A program made the position numbers and the translations under genes. A stretch of DNA of 17,137 nucleotides from DATAVB01 sp040414495 (lineage in GTDB: Bacteria > Actinomycetota > Actinomycetes > Mycobacteriales > QHCD01). Shown here in pieces: positions 7,865 to 13,397 of the stretch; positions within the stretch are counted from its first letter, which is position 1, and each line of letters begins with the position of its first letter. Where the stretch lies: assembly GCA_040414495.1 (NCBI GenBank), contig JBEDUI010000255.1, forward strand, positions 1 through 17,137, given 5' to 3'. Under the pieces are notes generated by a model. The model made no database searches, was not told the origin of the DNA, and saw only the letters and a program-made list of their open reading frames with translations.

Positions 7865-7889
7865 TGAGTGTGGATTTGATCCCAAATTC
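7865..7889. repeat. Shortened relative of the hairpin repeat (type A')
   Basis: TGAGTGTGGATTTGAT is followed by a small hairpin: GGATTTG (7872-7878), loop ATCC, CAAATTC (7883-7889). It resembles the central part of the larger hairpin at 12365-12416, which has GTGGATTTGAT and the return strand CAAATCTAC. The shared exact run is only 11 nt (GTGGATTTGAT), so kinship is likely but not certain. It lies in the SDR/methyltransferase convergent gap, 57 nt before a type B repeat. Confidence 0.4.
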
Positions 7890-7945
7890 GCGAGCACATC
7901 CGATCGCGAGCGGTGCTGATTCGCCAACAGTTCAACTCGGCCCGA

Positions 7946-8012
7946 GAATTTCATGATCGTGATGCCTTTCGTATCGTCATTGTTGACGTACGCCATCACG
8001 ATCATGAAATTC
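7946..8012. repeat. Palindromic repeat B1 (conserved arms, variable core)
   Basis: A perfect 19-bp inverted repeat: left arm 7946-7964 (GAATTTCATGATCGTGATG) and right arm 7994-8012, with 29 nt between. Inside, CGTA, CGTCA, loop TTGT, TGACG, TACG can extend the stem. The inner 49 nt (7955-8003) aligns without gaps to the repeats at 12252-12300 and 12450-12498. Only an 8-nt centre (here TCATTGTT) and two arm-side positions differ. It lies between two convergent genes. Confidence 0.85.
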
Positions 8013-8027
8013 GGCGCGGCGCCCGCG

Positions 8028-8150
8028 GGCTCGGGCGAAAAGCCGAGGGCTCAGGGAAAACGACCGGCGGCTCGGCGAAAAGCCGAGGGCTTAGTCGAAG
8101 AGACTGACGGCTCGGGCGAAACGGCCAAGGGCTCAGCCCAAGAAAGCCGG
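8028..8150. repeat. Tandem array of six imperfect ~20-nt units
   Basis: Units begin GGCTYRG at 8028, 8048, 8069, 8088, 8109 and 8130 and are 19-21 nt long, alternating two subtypes so that a period near 41 nt also shows. Several units can form mini-hairpins: the third is CTCGGC, loop GAAAA, GCCGAG; the fourth is AGTC, loop GAAGA, GACT. The array ends 4 nt before the stop codon of the methyltransferase gene on the other strand. No coding frame is convincing. The gap 7848-8154 therefore holds A', B1 and this array. Confidence 0.7.
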
Positions 8151-8154
8151 GGGA

Positions 8155-8910
8155 TTAGCGAATTCCGACCAGAACCCGGTCGTCGCCGGACTGCCAGACC
8201 GTGCCTGTTTCAGCGAACCCGGCCGCCCGCAACAGTTCCAGGTGATCGGCCAACGTCACGCCGGGGTCTTCGGTGTGCTCGTAATTACGGGCGGCCCGCT
8301 CAGCCAATAGCGCGGCCAGGTCCGGCTCGGCCGCGATGGCCTGCCACCACGCGTCCCAGTCCTCACCGCCGGCGCCGACGCGAGCGGCCCGCCGGTCCCG
8401 AACCGACCTCGCCAGGGCGCGCAGCTGGCTCTCCGGCCGGTCGAACAGGTGGTCGCCGTTGACCAGGACGCCGCCAGGACGCAGCAATTCGCCGGCGTCG
8501 GCGTACGTCCGGGCCAACTCGTCGCGGGTGAGCCAGTGCAGCGCGGTGGTGCTGACGATGGCATCGACCGGGCGCTCCAGCGCCAACGCTTCCAGCCAGC
8601 CGGGGATCCGCAGATCACGATCGAGCAGACGCAGCCCGGGCCGGTCGCCGTAGACGGCCTGGGCCAGGCCGAGCAGTAGCGGATCGCCGTCGATGCCGAT
8701 GACGGTCGCGCCGGGCAGCCGATCCAGCAACCGAATCGCCAGCGAGCCGGGTCCGCAACCGAGGTCCAGAATCAGCGGATCCGCCCGTACAACCGATTCC
8801 TCGACGACGTCGGCGATGACCGCGAACCGTTCCTCGCGGTCGGCCATGTAGGTCTCCTGCTGTCGGTCCCAACGCTCGACCCACCGGCGTGCCACAGTTT
8901 CTGTCGACAT
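8155..8910 (-). CDS. Class I SAM-dependent methyltransferase
   Basis: This 251-aa protein has a Rossmann-like methyltransferase fold. Motif I LILDLGCGPGSLAIRLL (residues 47-62) binds SAM and the acidic D74 of VIGIDGDPL holds the ribose. A post-motif VDAIVSTTALHWLT resembles trans-aconitate/ubiquinone-type small-molecule methyltransferases, and LLRPGGVLVNGDHLF is the usual motif III region. The ATG at 8910 is preferred over 8934 because GGGATGG lies about 6 nt before it. It is divergent from the CGNR regulator gene with a 61-nt gap, and its 3' end abuts the tandem repeat array. The substrate cannot be predicted. Confidence 0.88.
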   Translation of the reverse strand: MSTETVARRWVERWDRQQETYMADREERFAVIADVVEESVVRADPLILDLGCGPGSLAIRLLDRLPGATVIGIDGDPLLLGLAQAVYGDRPGLRLLDRDLRIPGWLEALALERPVDAIVSTTALHWLTRDELARTYADAGELLRPGGVLVNGDHLFDRPESQLRALARSVRDRRAARVGAGGEDWDAWWQAIAAEPDLAALLAERAARNYEHTEDPGVTLADHLELLRAAGFAETGTVWQSGDDRVLVGIR

Positions 8911-8971
8911 GCGATTCCATCCCGTCACTGTCATGATGGCGTTTGACGGTGACGACGCTAAGCGAAGGTGC

Positions 8972-9574
8972 GTGACTGGTCAAGTGAACTTCAACAGTCA
9001 CACGGACGTGGTGGTGGCGGTCGCGGTGGCGTTGGTCAATGTCGCCACGTCCGGTCAGGCCCAGGGTCGGGAGTACGCGGCGCCCGAGGGAGCAGCGCTG
9101 CACGAGGCGGTCAATACCGTGCTAAGCGGGGGTCGCCGACGGCTCGGCACCATGGATGCCGCCGGCGCGCGCGGGTTGGCTGATACGGCGACGATCCTGC
9201 GCGGCGTCTTCGAGTCGGTCGAGCGCGGCGACATCGACACCGCCGCCGGCATCATCAACGATCTGCTCGCTGACACGAGCGCCCGGCCGTACCTGCTGCG
9301 CCACGACAACGAGCCGTGGCACCTGCATTTCCACGGCAGCAAAGGCGATCCGGCGCAGGATTGGGCCGCCGGCTGCGCTACCGCGCTGGCCGTGGTGGTG
9401 GGCGGTGAATACGTCGACCGGCTCGGTGTCTGCTCGGCCGAGCGCTGCGACCGGGTTTACGTCGACACCTCGCGCAACGGCACCCGGCGGTTTTGCTCGA
9501 CCAGTTGCCAGAACCGGGTCAAGGCGGCGGCGTTCCGTCGTAATCGTGCCGCGTCCGGTCCCGCCCTTGGCTAA
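8972..9574 (+). CDS. CGNR zinc finger / ABATE-domain transcriptional regulator
   Basis: The approximately 200-aa protein has the ABATE-type N-terminal region, probably ligand-binding, beginning NFNSHTDVVVAVAVALVN. The C-terminal zinc finger is CSAERCDRVYVDTSRNGTRRFCSTSCQNRVKAAAFRR. Four cysteines (CxxxxC...CxxxC) can bind zinc and the basic tail should contact DNA. The signature CGNR reads CQNR here. The start is uncertain: GTG at 8972 and GTG at 8984 both fit the family N-terminus, while an open frame from ATG 8909 would overlap the divergent gene's start. No good SD is seen. The stop codon lies inside the promoter region of the GH4 operon. Members are thought to be regulators; the target is unknown, with the divergent methyltransferase gene the nearest candidate. 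Confidence 0.85.
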   Translation: MTGQVNFNSHTDVVVAVAVALVNVATSGQAQGREYAAPEGAALHEAVNTVLSGGRRRLGTMDAAGARGLADTATILRGVFESVERGDIDTAAGIINDLLADTSARPYLLRHDNEPWHLHFHGSKGDPAQDWAAGCATALAVVVGGEYVDRLGVCSAERCDRVYVDTSRNGTRRFCSTSCQNRVKAAAFRRNRAASGPALG

Positions 9575-9616
9575 GACCAGATGGACCAGATAGCCTCGCG
9601 GAGGCAAATTGGTCCA
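9567..9616 (+). promoter_or_regulatory. GH4-kinase operon promoter with GntR-type operator
   Basis: TTGGCT (9567-9572) and TAGCCT (9591-9596) are spaced 18 nt and form a plausible -35/-10 pair. The spacer contains a direct repeat, GACCAGAT then G then GACCAGAT (9576-9592 approximately). A long dyad centred on 9599 has arms TGGACCA (9582-9588) and TGGTCCA (9610-9616), with an inner GCCTC-GCG-GAGGC pairing at 9593-9605. GGACCA/TGGTCC also makes the dyad in front of the GntR gene. DasR/NagR-type GntR repressors are known to bind TGGTCT/AGACCA dyads, so this is the likely binding site. Translation starts 26 nt further on with a GGGAG SD. Confidence 0.6.
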
Positions 9617-9642
9617 CGATGCCGAGTACGTAGGGAGTCCCG

Positions 9643-10947
9643 ATGGCGCGTATCAAGTTGGCCTACCTCGGCGGCGGATCGACCCGCGGTGCGGGAACGA
9701 TGGCGTCGTTCATCCACAACGGCGCCGATTTCGCCGGCTCCGAGGTCGTGCTGATCGATCTGGACGCCGACCGGCTCGCGTTGATCAAGCAGCTCTCCGA
9801 ACGGATGGCGGCCGCCCAGGGCGTGGATATCACTGTTACGGCGACAACTGACCGCGCTGCCGGCCTGACCGACTGCGATGCGGTGCTGGGCAGCTTCCGG
9901 CCCGGCGGGTTCGAAGCCCGCGTGATCGATGAGCGAATTCCCTTGCGGCATGGCGTTATCGGGCAGGAGACCCAGGGTCCGGGCGGGTTTTTCATGGCGT
10001 TGCGGTCGATCGCGGTGATGAAAGATGTGGCCGCCGACCTGGAACGCGTCGCGCCGAAAGCGCGGCTGTTCAACTACACGAACCCAGTCAACATCGTGGC
10101 CCAGGCGATGACCACGCATACGTCAATACCGACGGTTTCCTTGTGTGAAGGGCCGATCATTTTTCCGCAGTGGGTGGCCCGCGCCGCCGGCCTCGACCCG
10201 GACAAGGTCGAATCGGTGATGGTTGGGCTGAACCACAATTCCTGGAGCGTCGAGCACACATACGAGGGCCAGGACCTGATCCCACTTTTGCAGGCGGCCG
10301 ATGCCGAACGCCGCGACGATCCCTCAGTCGACGAGGATGCCCGCCGCGTACTGCATCTGGCCGCGACCATGGAATCAATTCCGGCTGACTATTTCAAGTA
10401 TTATTATTACACCGAAGAAATCCTGGATCGCCTGCAGCGCAAGCCAACCACGCGGGCGCAGGACATTCTGGCCGAGGTGCCGGATTACTGGAAGCATTAC
10501 CGCGAGCAGGCCGAATCGGCCTCGCCGCATCTGGATCCGGCCCGTTCCCGGGGCGGAATTCACGAGCTGGAATTGGCCATCGACGTGATGGACGCGTATT
10601 ACAACAACAAGGACGAGGTGCTGCCGGTCAACGTGCCGAATTCCGCCGGCTCGGTGCCCGGTTTTCCCGAGGATCTGGTCGTGGAGACCATTGGCCGGGT
10701 GAATGCCGACTGGATCACGCCGATGCCGACCAAGCCGTTACCGCGGCAGGTGCGGGGGCTGGTCGAGGCGCTGGCCGAATACCAAATGCTGGCGGCCGAG
10801 GCGGCGTGGGAAGGGACGTACCGGGACGGGATCCGGGCTCTGGCCGCTAATCCGCTGGTGGCCTCATTGCCCCGGGCCGAGGCGATTTACGGCGAAATGG
10901 CGGCCGCGCTGGCCGATCATTTACCGGATCGCCTGTTGCCGCGATGA
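9643..10947 (+). CDS. Glycoside hydrolase family 4 (6-phospho-beta-glucosidase-like, NAD+/metal-dependent)
   Basis: The 434-aa protein belongs to GH4, which cleaves glycosides by an oxidation-elimination mechanism using NAD+ and a divalent metal such as Mn2+. The N-terminal Rossmann motif is IKLAYLGGGSTRGAG (residues 4-18). FNYTNPVNIV (about 143-152) is the family signature. The metal ligands are C168 in SLCEGP and H198 in GLNHNSW. The overall pattern is that of the 6-phospho-beta-glucosidase (LicH/CelF/BglT) side of the family rather than alpha-galactosidases. The ATG at 9643 has GGGAG 5-6 nt upstream. It overlaps the following kinase gene by ATGA. No PTS or ABC transporter gene is in view, so how a substrate arrives, phosphorylated or not, is open. 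Residue use looks intact. Confidence 0.92.
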   Translation: MARIKLAYLGGGSTRGAGTMASFIHNGADFAGSEVVLIDLDADRLALIKQLSERMAAAQGVDITVTATTDRAAGLTDCDAVLGSFRPGGFEARVIDERIPLRHGVIGQETQGPGGFFMALRSIAVMKDVAADLERVAPKARLFNYTNPVNIVAQAMTTHTSIPTVSLCEGPIIFPQWVARAAGLDPDKVESVMVGLNHNSWSVEHTYEGQDLIPLLQAADAERRDDPSVDEDARRVLHLAATMESIPADYFKYYYYTEEILDRLQRKPTTRAQDILAEVPDYWKHYREQAESASPHLDPARSRGGIHELELAIDVMDAYYNNKDEVLPVNVPNSAGSVPGFPEDLVVETIGRVNADWITPMPTKPLPRQVRGLVEALAEYQMLAAEAAWEGTYRDGIRALAANPLVASLPRAEAIYGEMAAALADHLPDRLLPR

Positions 10948-11948
10948 CGGTTGTTCTCGGGGTCGACGGCGGCAACACCAAGACGATCGCGTTGGTGGCT
11001 TCCTTATCGGGAGCGGTTCTGGGTGTCGGGCGCGCCGGTTGTGGCGATATTTACGGCGCACCGGCCGTCGAGTCGGCGATCGGCGAGATCCGTAGTGCCG
11101 TACGGATTGCGTTCGAACAGGCGGGGGTCGGACCGGATGACATTGATTTCGGTGTATTCAGTCTGGCCGGTGCGGACTGGCCCGAGGATTTCGCGCTGTA
11201 CCGGGAACGGCTCGATGCTTTGGCGCCGGCTGGTTTTTTGGTTGTGAACGATGGGTTGGGGCCGCTGCGCCTCGGTTCGCTGTCCGGGGTCGGGGTCGCG
11301 CTGGTGTGCGGGACTGGGCCGGCCGCCGGCGCGCGCGGTCGCGATGGTCGCGAATGGGCGGCCAGTTGGTGGATTCAGGACGCGACCGGCGCGGTAGGAG
11401 TTGGCCAGGCCGCGTTGCGATCGGTATATCTGGAACGGCTTAGCGCCGGACCGGCAACCAAGTTGACCCCGGAATTGCTCCGTATTTTCGATTTTCCCGA
11501 CGTCGACACGATGCTGCACAATCTGACCCGCCGCGAGCACCGATCGTACGATATTGGTAAAGCGGCTCGAGTTGTTTCGGAATTGGCGCAGGCGGGGGAT
11601 AGCATCGCGCAGCGGTTGGTCGCCGAGCATGCGGAGCCGTTTGTGGAATTGGCGCGGGTGTCGGCGGCTCAGGTCGGTTTGCTGGAATGCTCCGAGTCAT
11701 TTCCGGTGGTCCTGTCCGGATCGGTGTTTGCGCACGCCGGATCGCCTATGGCGCAGGCTGTTTCGGCTGGGCTGTGTGCAAGGTTGCCGCAGTCGCGTCC
11801 GGTGACGACCGAGCTGCCGCCGTGCGCCGGTGCCGCGTTGGAGGCGCTGGCCCGGGTACGTTCCGACGGTATGGTTGCGCCAATTCCGTCGTCCACAATG
11901 GACCGGATGCGGGAAACCCTGCCGGACGGGACATTCTTCGAAACATAA
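10944..11948 (+). CDS. BadF/BadG/BcrA/BcrD-type ATPase (N-acetylglucosamine kinase-like sugar kinase)
   Basis: This 334-aa protein of the ASKHA superfamily carries the phosphate-1 motif VLGVDGGNTKTIALV (residues 4-18) and VVNDG at about 110-114 with the acidic catalytic residue. VALVCGTGPAAGARG is the phosphate-2 loop, and the adenosine motif lies around VVLSGSVFAHAGSPM. These features match eukaryote-type N-acetylglucosamine kinases and BadF-domain sugar kinases. The reductase activators of the same family usually carry cysteine cluster ligands not seen here. Its ATG overlaps the GH4 stop (ATGA), so the two are translationally coupled and probably act on the same sugar: the kinase phosphorylates either the released monosaccharide or the glycoside before GH4 acts. 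Which order holds cannot be read from sequence. Confidence 0.87.
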   Translation: MTVVLGVDGGNTKTIALVASLSGAVLGVGRAGCGDIYGAPAVESAIGEIRSAVRIAFEQAGVGPDDIDFGVFSLAGADWPEDFALYRERLDALAPAGFLVVNDGLGPLRLGSLSGVGVALVCGTGPAAGARGRDGREWAASWWIQDATGAVGVGQAALRSVYLERLSAGPATKLTPELLRIFDFPDVDTMLHNLTRREHRSYDIGKAARVVSELAQAGDSIAQRLVAEHAEPFVELARVSAAQVGLLECSESFPVVLSGSVFAHAGSPMAQAVSAGLCARLPQSRPVTTELPPCAGAALEALARVRSDGMVAPIPSSTMDRMRETLPDGTFFET

Positions 11949-11980
11949 TTGCATGGTGCTGTTGCCAGCCTGACGGGGAC

Positions 11981-11999
11981 GGCCGGCGGCATGCCGGCC
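11981..11999. terminator. GC hairpin after the kinase gene, possible terminator without T-tract
   Basis: GGCCGGC (11981-11987), loop GGCAT, GCCGGCC (11993-11999) is a perfect 7-bp hairpin 33 nt after the kinase stop. No T-run follows, which is common for actinobacterial terminators but makes the call weak. Confidence 0.4.
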
Positions 12000-12003
12000 C
12001 GGC

Positions 12004-12062
12004 GCCGTGTTGGCTCAGGGCCGTGTTGGTTCAGCGGTGTTGGTCCGGCGGTGTGTTGGCCC
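12004..12062. repeat. Short tandem repeats, 13-16-nt units
   Basis: Two 16-nt units GCCGTGTTGG-YTCAG-G/C (12004-12019 and 12020-12035) are followed by two decayed units starting GGTGTTGG (12036) and GGTGTGTTGG (12050). Sequence similarity between the first two is 14 of 16. Confidence 0.55.
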
Positions 12063-12146
12063 CCGCACCCCAACTGCAGTGAGCGGGACGGCATGGCTGA
12101 TTTCGCGGCCGGTAACGACTCTGGTGTCACGCTCGCTGCAGTGCGG
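12063..12146. repeat. Long-range inverted repeat with bulge
   Basis: CTGCAGTGAGCG (12074-12085) pairs with CGCTCGCTGCAG (12130-12141), 11 of 12 plus one T-G pair. CCGCA (12063-12067) and TGCGG (12142-12146) extend the stem across a 6-nt bulge. The enclosed loop is 44 nt. It would make a stable stem if transcribed. Confidence 0.5.
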
Positions 12147-12203
12147 TGTGCAGGGGCCGGACTCGGCGCCGGTCCTGCGCCCTGCCGCGCTACCGTTACT
12201 GTG

Positions 12204-12243
12204 CCGCGCCAGGCGCTGTGCGGCCTGGCGCGGTGTCGCGCCA
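12204..12243. repeat. Two mutually exclusive GC hairpins
   Basis: CCGCGCCAGGC (12204-12214) and GCCTGGCGCGG (12223-12233) form a perfect 11-bp stem with an 8-nt loop. The right half can instead pair onward: TGGCGCG (12226-12232 region), loop GTGT, CGCGCCA. Both cannot form at once. This could be a bidirectional transcription end for the convergent genes, or an RNA switch-like pair; symmetry is the only evidence. Confidence 0.45.
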
Positions 12244-12251
12244 CCCTTTGT

Positions 12252-12300
12252 GATCGTGATGGCTTTCGTACCGCTGATCATGACGTACGCCATCACGATC
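12252..12300. repeat. Palindromic repeat B2
   Basis: A 49-nt element with perfect 12-bp arms, GATCGTGATGGC (12252-12263) and GCCATCACGATC (12289-12300). Between them is TTTCGTACCG, an 8-nt centre CTGATCAT, then GACGTAC. It aligns gap-free with B1 (7955-8003) and B3 (12450-12498). Both flanks also share GGAATY just downstream in B2 and B3. Confidence 0.85.
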
Positions 12301-12364
12301 TTGGAATTGAGGTGGACGGGCGGGCCTGGCTGGGATCAAACACCCGGTAGCGAGCCGATTTCCT

Positions 12365-12416
12365 TGATCGTGAGTGGATTTGATACCGATTCCGGTACCA
12401 AATCTACTCATGATCA
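12365..12416. repeat. Type A hairpin repeat, 24-bp near-perfect stem
   Basis: Left arm 12365-12388 begins TGATCGTGAGTGGATTTG; the right arm is 12393-12416; the loop is ATTC. Of 24 pairs, 21 are Watson-Crick, two are G-T and one is A-C. Its outer end (TGATCGTGA...TCATGATCA) is the same as the outer end of the B repeats (GATCGTGA...TCACGATC), although the inside is different. It sits between B2 and B3. Confidence 0.8.
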
Positions 12417-12449
12417 TGAGGGCTGTTGCTCCGCTGAGACGGATTTCGT

Positions 12450-12498
12450 GATCGTGATGGCTTTCGTATCGATATTCGCGACGTACGCCATCACGATC
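12450..12498. repeat. Palindromic repeat B3
   Basis: Same 49-nt layout as B2: perfect 12-bp arms (12450-12461 and 12487-12498), inner TTTCGTATCG, an 8-nt centre ATATTCGC, then GACGTAC. It is identical to B2 outside the centre except one T/C position. It lies 94 nt before the stop codon of the convergent GntR gene. Confidence 0.85.
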
Positions 12499-12511
12499 TT
12501 GGAATCGAAGG

Positions 12512-12526
12512 CCGGGGGCGCCCCGG
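12512..12526. terminator. Small GC hairpin downstream of gntR
   Basis: CCGGGG (12512-12517), GCG, CCCCGG (12521-12526) is a perfect 6-bp hairpin 65 nt past the gntR stop on the minus strand. No T-run on either side. Weak candidate only. Confidence 0.25.
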
Positions 12527-12591
12527 TGTTTATGGAGGGGACAGCGGGATCGAGTATGGCAGTTGCAAAAGTAGCGCAACCGCGGCCGAAA

Positions 12592-13356
12592 TTAATCGCG
12601 GAACAGGGTGGCGTGAAAACGATAGGCATCGCCGCGGAACGTCGACCGCCCCAGCAGAATCGGCACACCAGCGGGGTCGGAGCACACCTCCGTACCCACC
12701 AATACCGGCTCGCCGACCGAAACTCCCAACGCCTGCGCCACCGGCTCATCGGCCCCGCAAGCCTGAACGCTGAAATCGCTGCGGGCGGGCCGAATCCCAC
12801 GCGCTTCCAATTCTGAATACAGCGACCGGTCGGTTAAATCGGCCGACTCCAGGCCGGGCACCCGGGCCAGTGCGATCAGGCTGTGATCCAGGCAAACCGC
12901 GACGTCGGCCAGGCGGCGGACTCGATCCAGAACCAACACCGGACTGGTCGGCGGTAACCGCAATTGCTCGGCCTCATCGAGCGTGGCCGCCAAAACCTGC
13001 TGTGCCACCACCGACGTCCGCGGCTCAATACCCCGCCGGCGCGCCATTTCAGTGAAGCTCAACAACGTATGCGGCGGCTCACCCAACGGCGGCCCGGCGA
13101 TGTACCAGCCGGACTGCGGCGCCGGCGTAATCAGGCCGGCGGACGCCAGCGCGGTGAGCGCGTGCCGGACCGTGCCCCTACTGACCGCCAACTGCTCAGC
13201 CAGCGCCCGTTCGCCCGGCAGCCGCCCGGACGCGGCGTACCGACCGTGCTCGATCCAGCCGCGCAGTCGATCGGTCACCGCCTGCGCGACACCACCCGGC
13301 CGAGCCGTCCCGGAACCGGAACCAGAACCAGAACCGGAGGCGGAAGCGGAAACCAC
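12592..13356 (-). CDS. GntR family repressor with UTRA domain
   Basis: The 254-aa protein has a winged helix-turn-helix at residues about 22-86 (VTDRLRGWIEHGRYAASGRLPGERALAEQLAVSRGTVRHALTALASAGLI) typical of GntR. A UTRA ligand-binding domain covers about residues 95-250, giving a HutC/NagR/DasR-like sugar-sensing repressor. The first about 20 residues are an unusual Ser/Gly/Ala run encoded by hexanucleotide repeats. The GTG at 13356 is the only sensible start; TAGTCT lies 7 nt before it, so the mRNA is probably leaderless. A GGACCA/TGGTCC dyad lies just upstream of that box, arguing for autorepression. Related half-sites flank the GH4 operon promoter, so the effector is probably a phosphorylated sugar made by the kinase; that link is inference. 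Confidence 0.92.
   Translation of the reverse strand: MVSASASGSGSGSGSGTARPGGVAQAVTDRLRGWIEHGRYAASGRLPGERALAEQLAVSRGTVRHALTALASAGLITPAPQSGWYIAGPPLGEPPHTLLSFTEMARRRGIEPRTSVVAQQVLAATLDEAEQLRLPPTSPVLVLDRVRRLADVAVCLDHSLIALARVPGLESADLTDRSLYSELEARGIRPARSDFSVQACGADEPVAQALGVSVGEPVLVGTEVCSDPAGVPILLGRSTFRGDAYRFHATLFRD
13312..13347 (-). repeat. Hexanucleotide repeats in the gntR 5' end
   Basis: Six consecutive 6-nt units on the plus strand (GGAACC twice, AGAACC twice, GGAGGC, GGAAGC) encode the alternating Ser-Gly/Ala stretch near the N-terminus of the GntR protein. The unit length keeps the frame, so slippage would change only the length of a flexible tail before the DNA-binding domain. Confidence 0.7.
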
Positions 13357-13363
13357 GTCCCGG

Positions 13364-13397
13364 AGACTAACAGGACCAGCGGGCCCAGACTGGTCCT
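13364..13397 (-). promoter_or_regulatory. gntR promoter (-10) and autoregulatory operator
   Basis: On the minus strand TAGTCT (13364-13369) ends 7 nt before the GTG start. AGGACCAG (13372-13379) and CTGGTCCT (13390-13397) form a perfect 8-bp dyad with a 10-nt centre that occupies the -35 area. The right arm overlaps the stop codon of the upstream enoyl-CoA hydratase-like gene. The shared GGACCA core with the GH4 operon site supports binding by the GntR product; no experimental basis is available here. Confidence 0.6.

Larger units (their letters stand above)
11949..12591. other. 643-nt non-coding, repeat- and hairpin-rich region
   Basis: Between the convergent kinase and GntR genes no frame looks like a gene: long open frames exist but have no SD, no family features and run straight through inverted repeats. 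The stretch holds a GC hairpin, short tandem repeats, two nested long-range inverted repeats, two type B palindromic repeats and one type A hairpin, each listed separately. It may be a landing zone for small palindromic elements or a transcribed structured RNA; nothing here decides that. Confidence 0.7.

Noticed and set aside
8028..8150. CRISPR-like array
   Set aside because: Units are contiguous, imperfect and about 20 nt, with no unique spacers between constant repeats and no cas genes.
7848..12591. Insertion sequence or composite transposon bounded by the palindromic repeats
   Set aside because: No transposase gene or fragment is found between or beside the repeats, and no target-site duplication is evident.
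12007..12816. A 269-codon plus-strand open frame across the repeat region
   Set aside because: It runs through repeats B2, A and B3 and then antisense into gntR, has no SD, and shows no domain. Treated as chance, with the peptide similarity of the repeats reported as a separate low-interest point.
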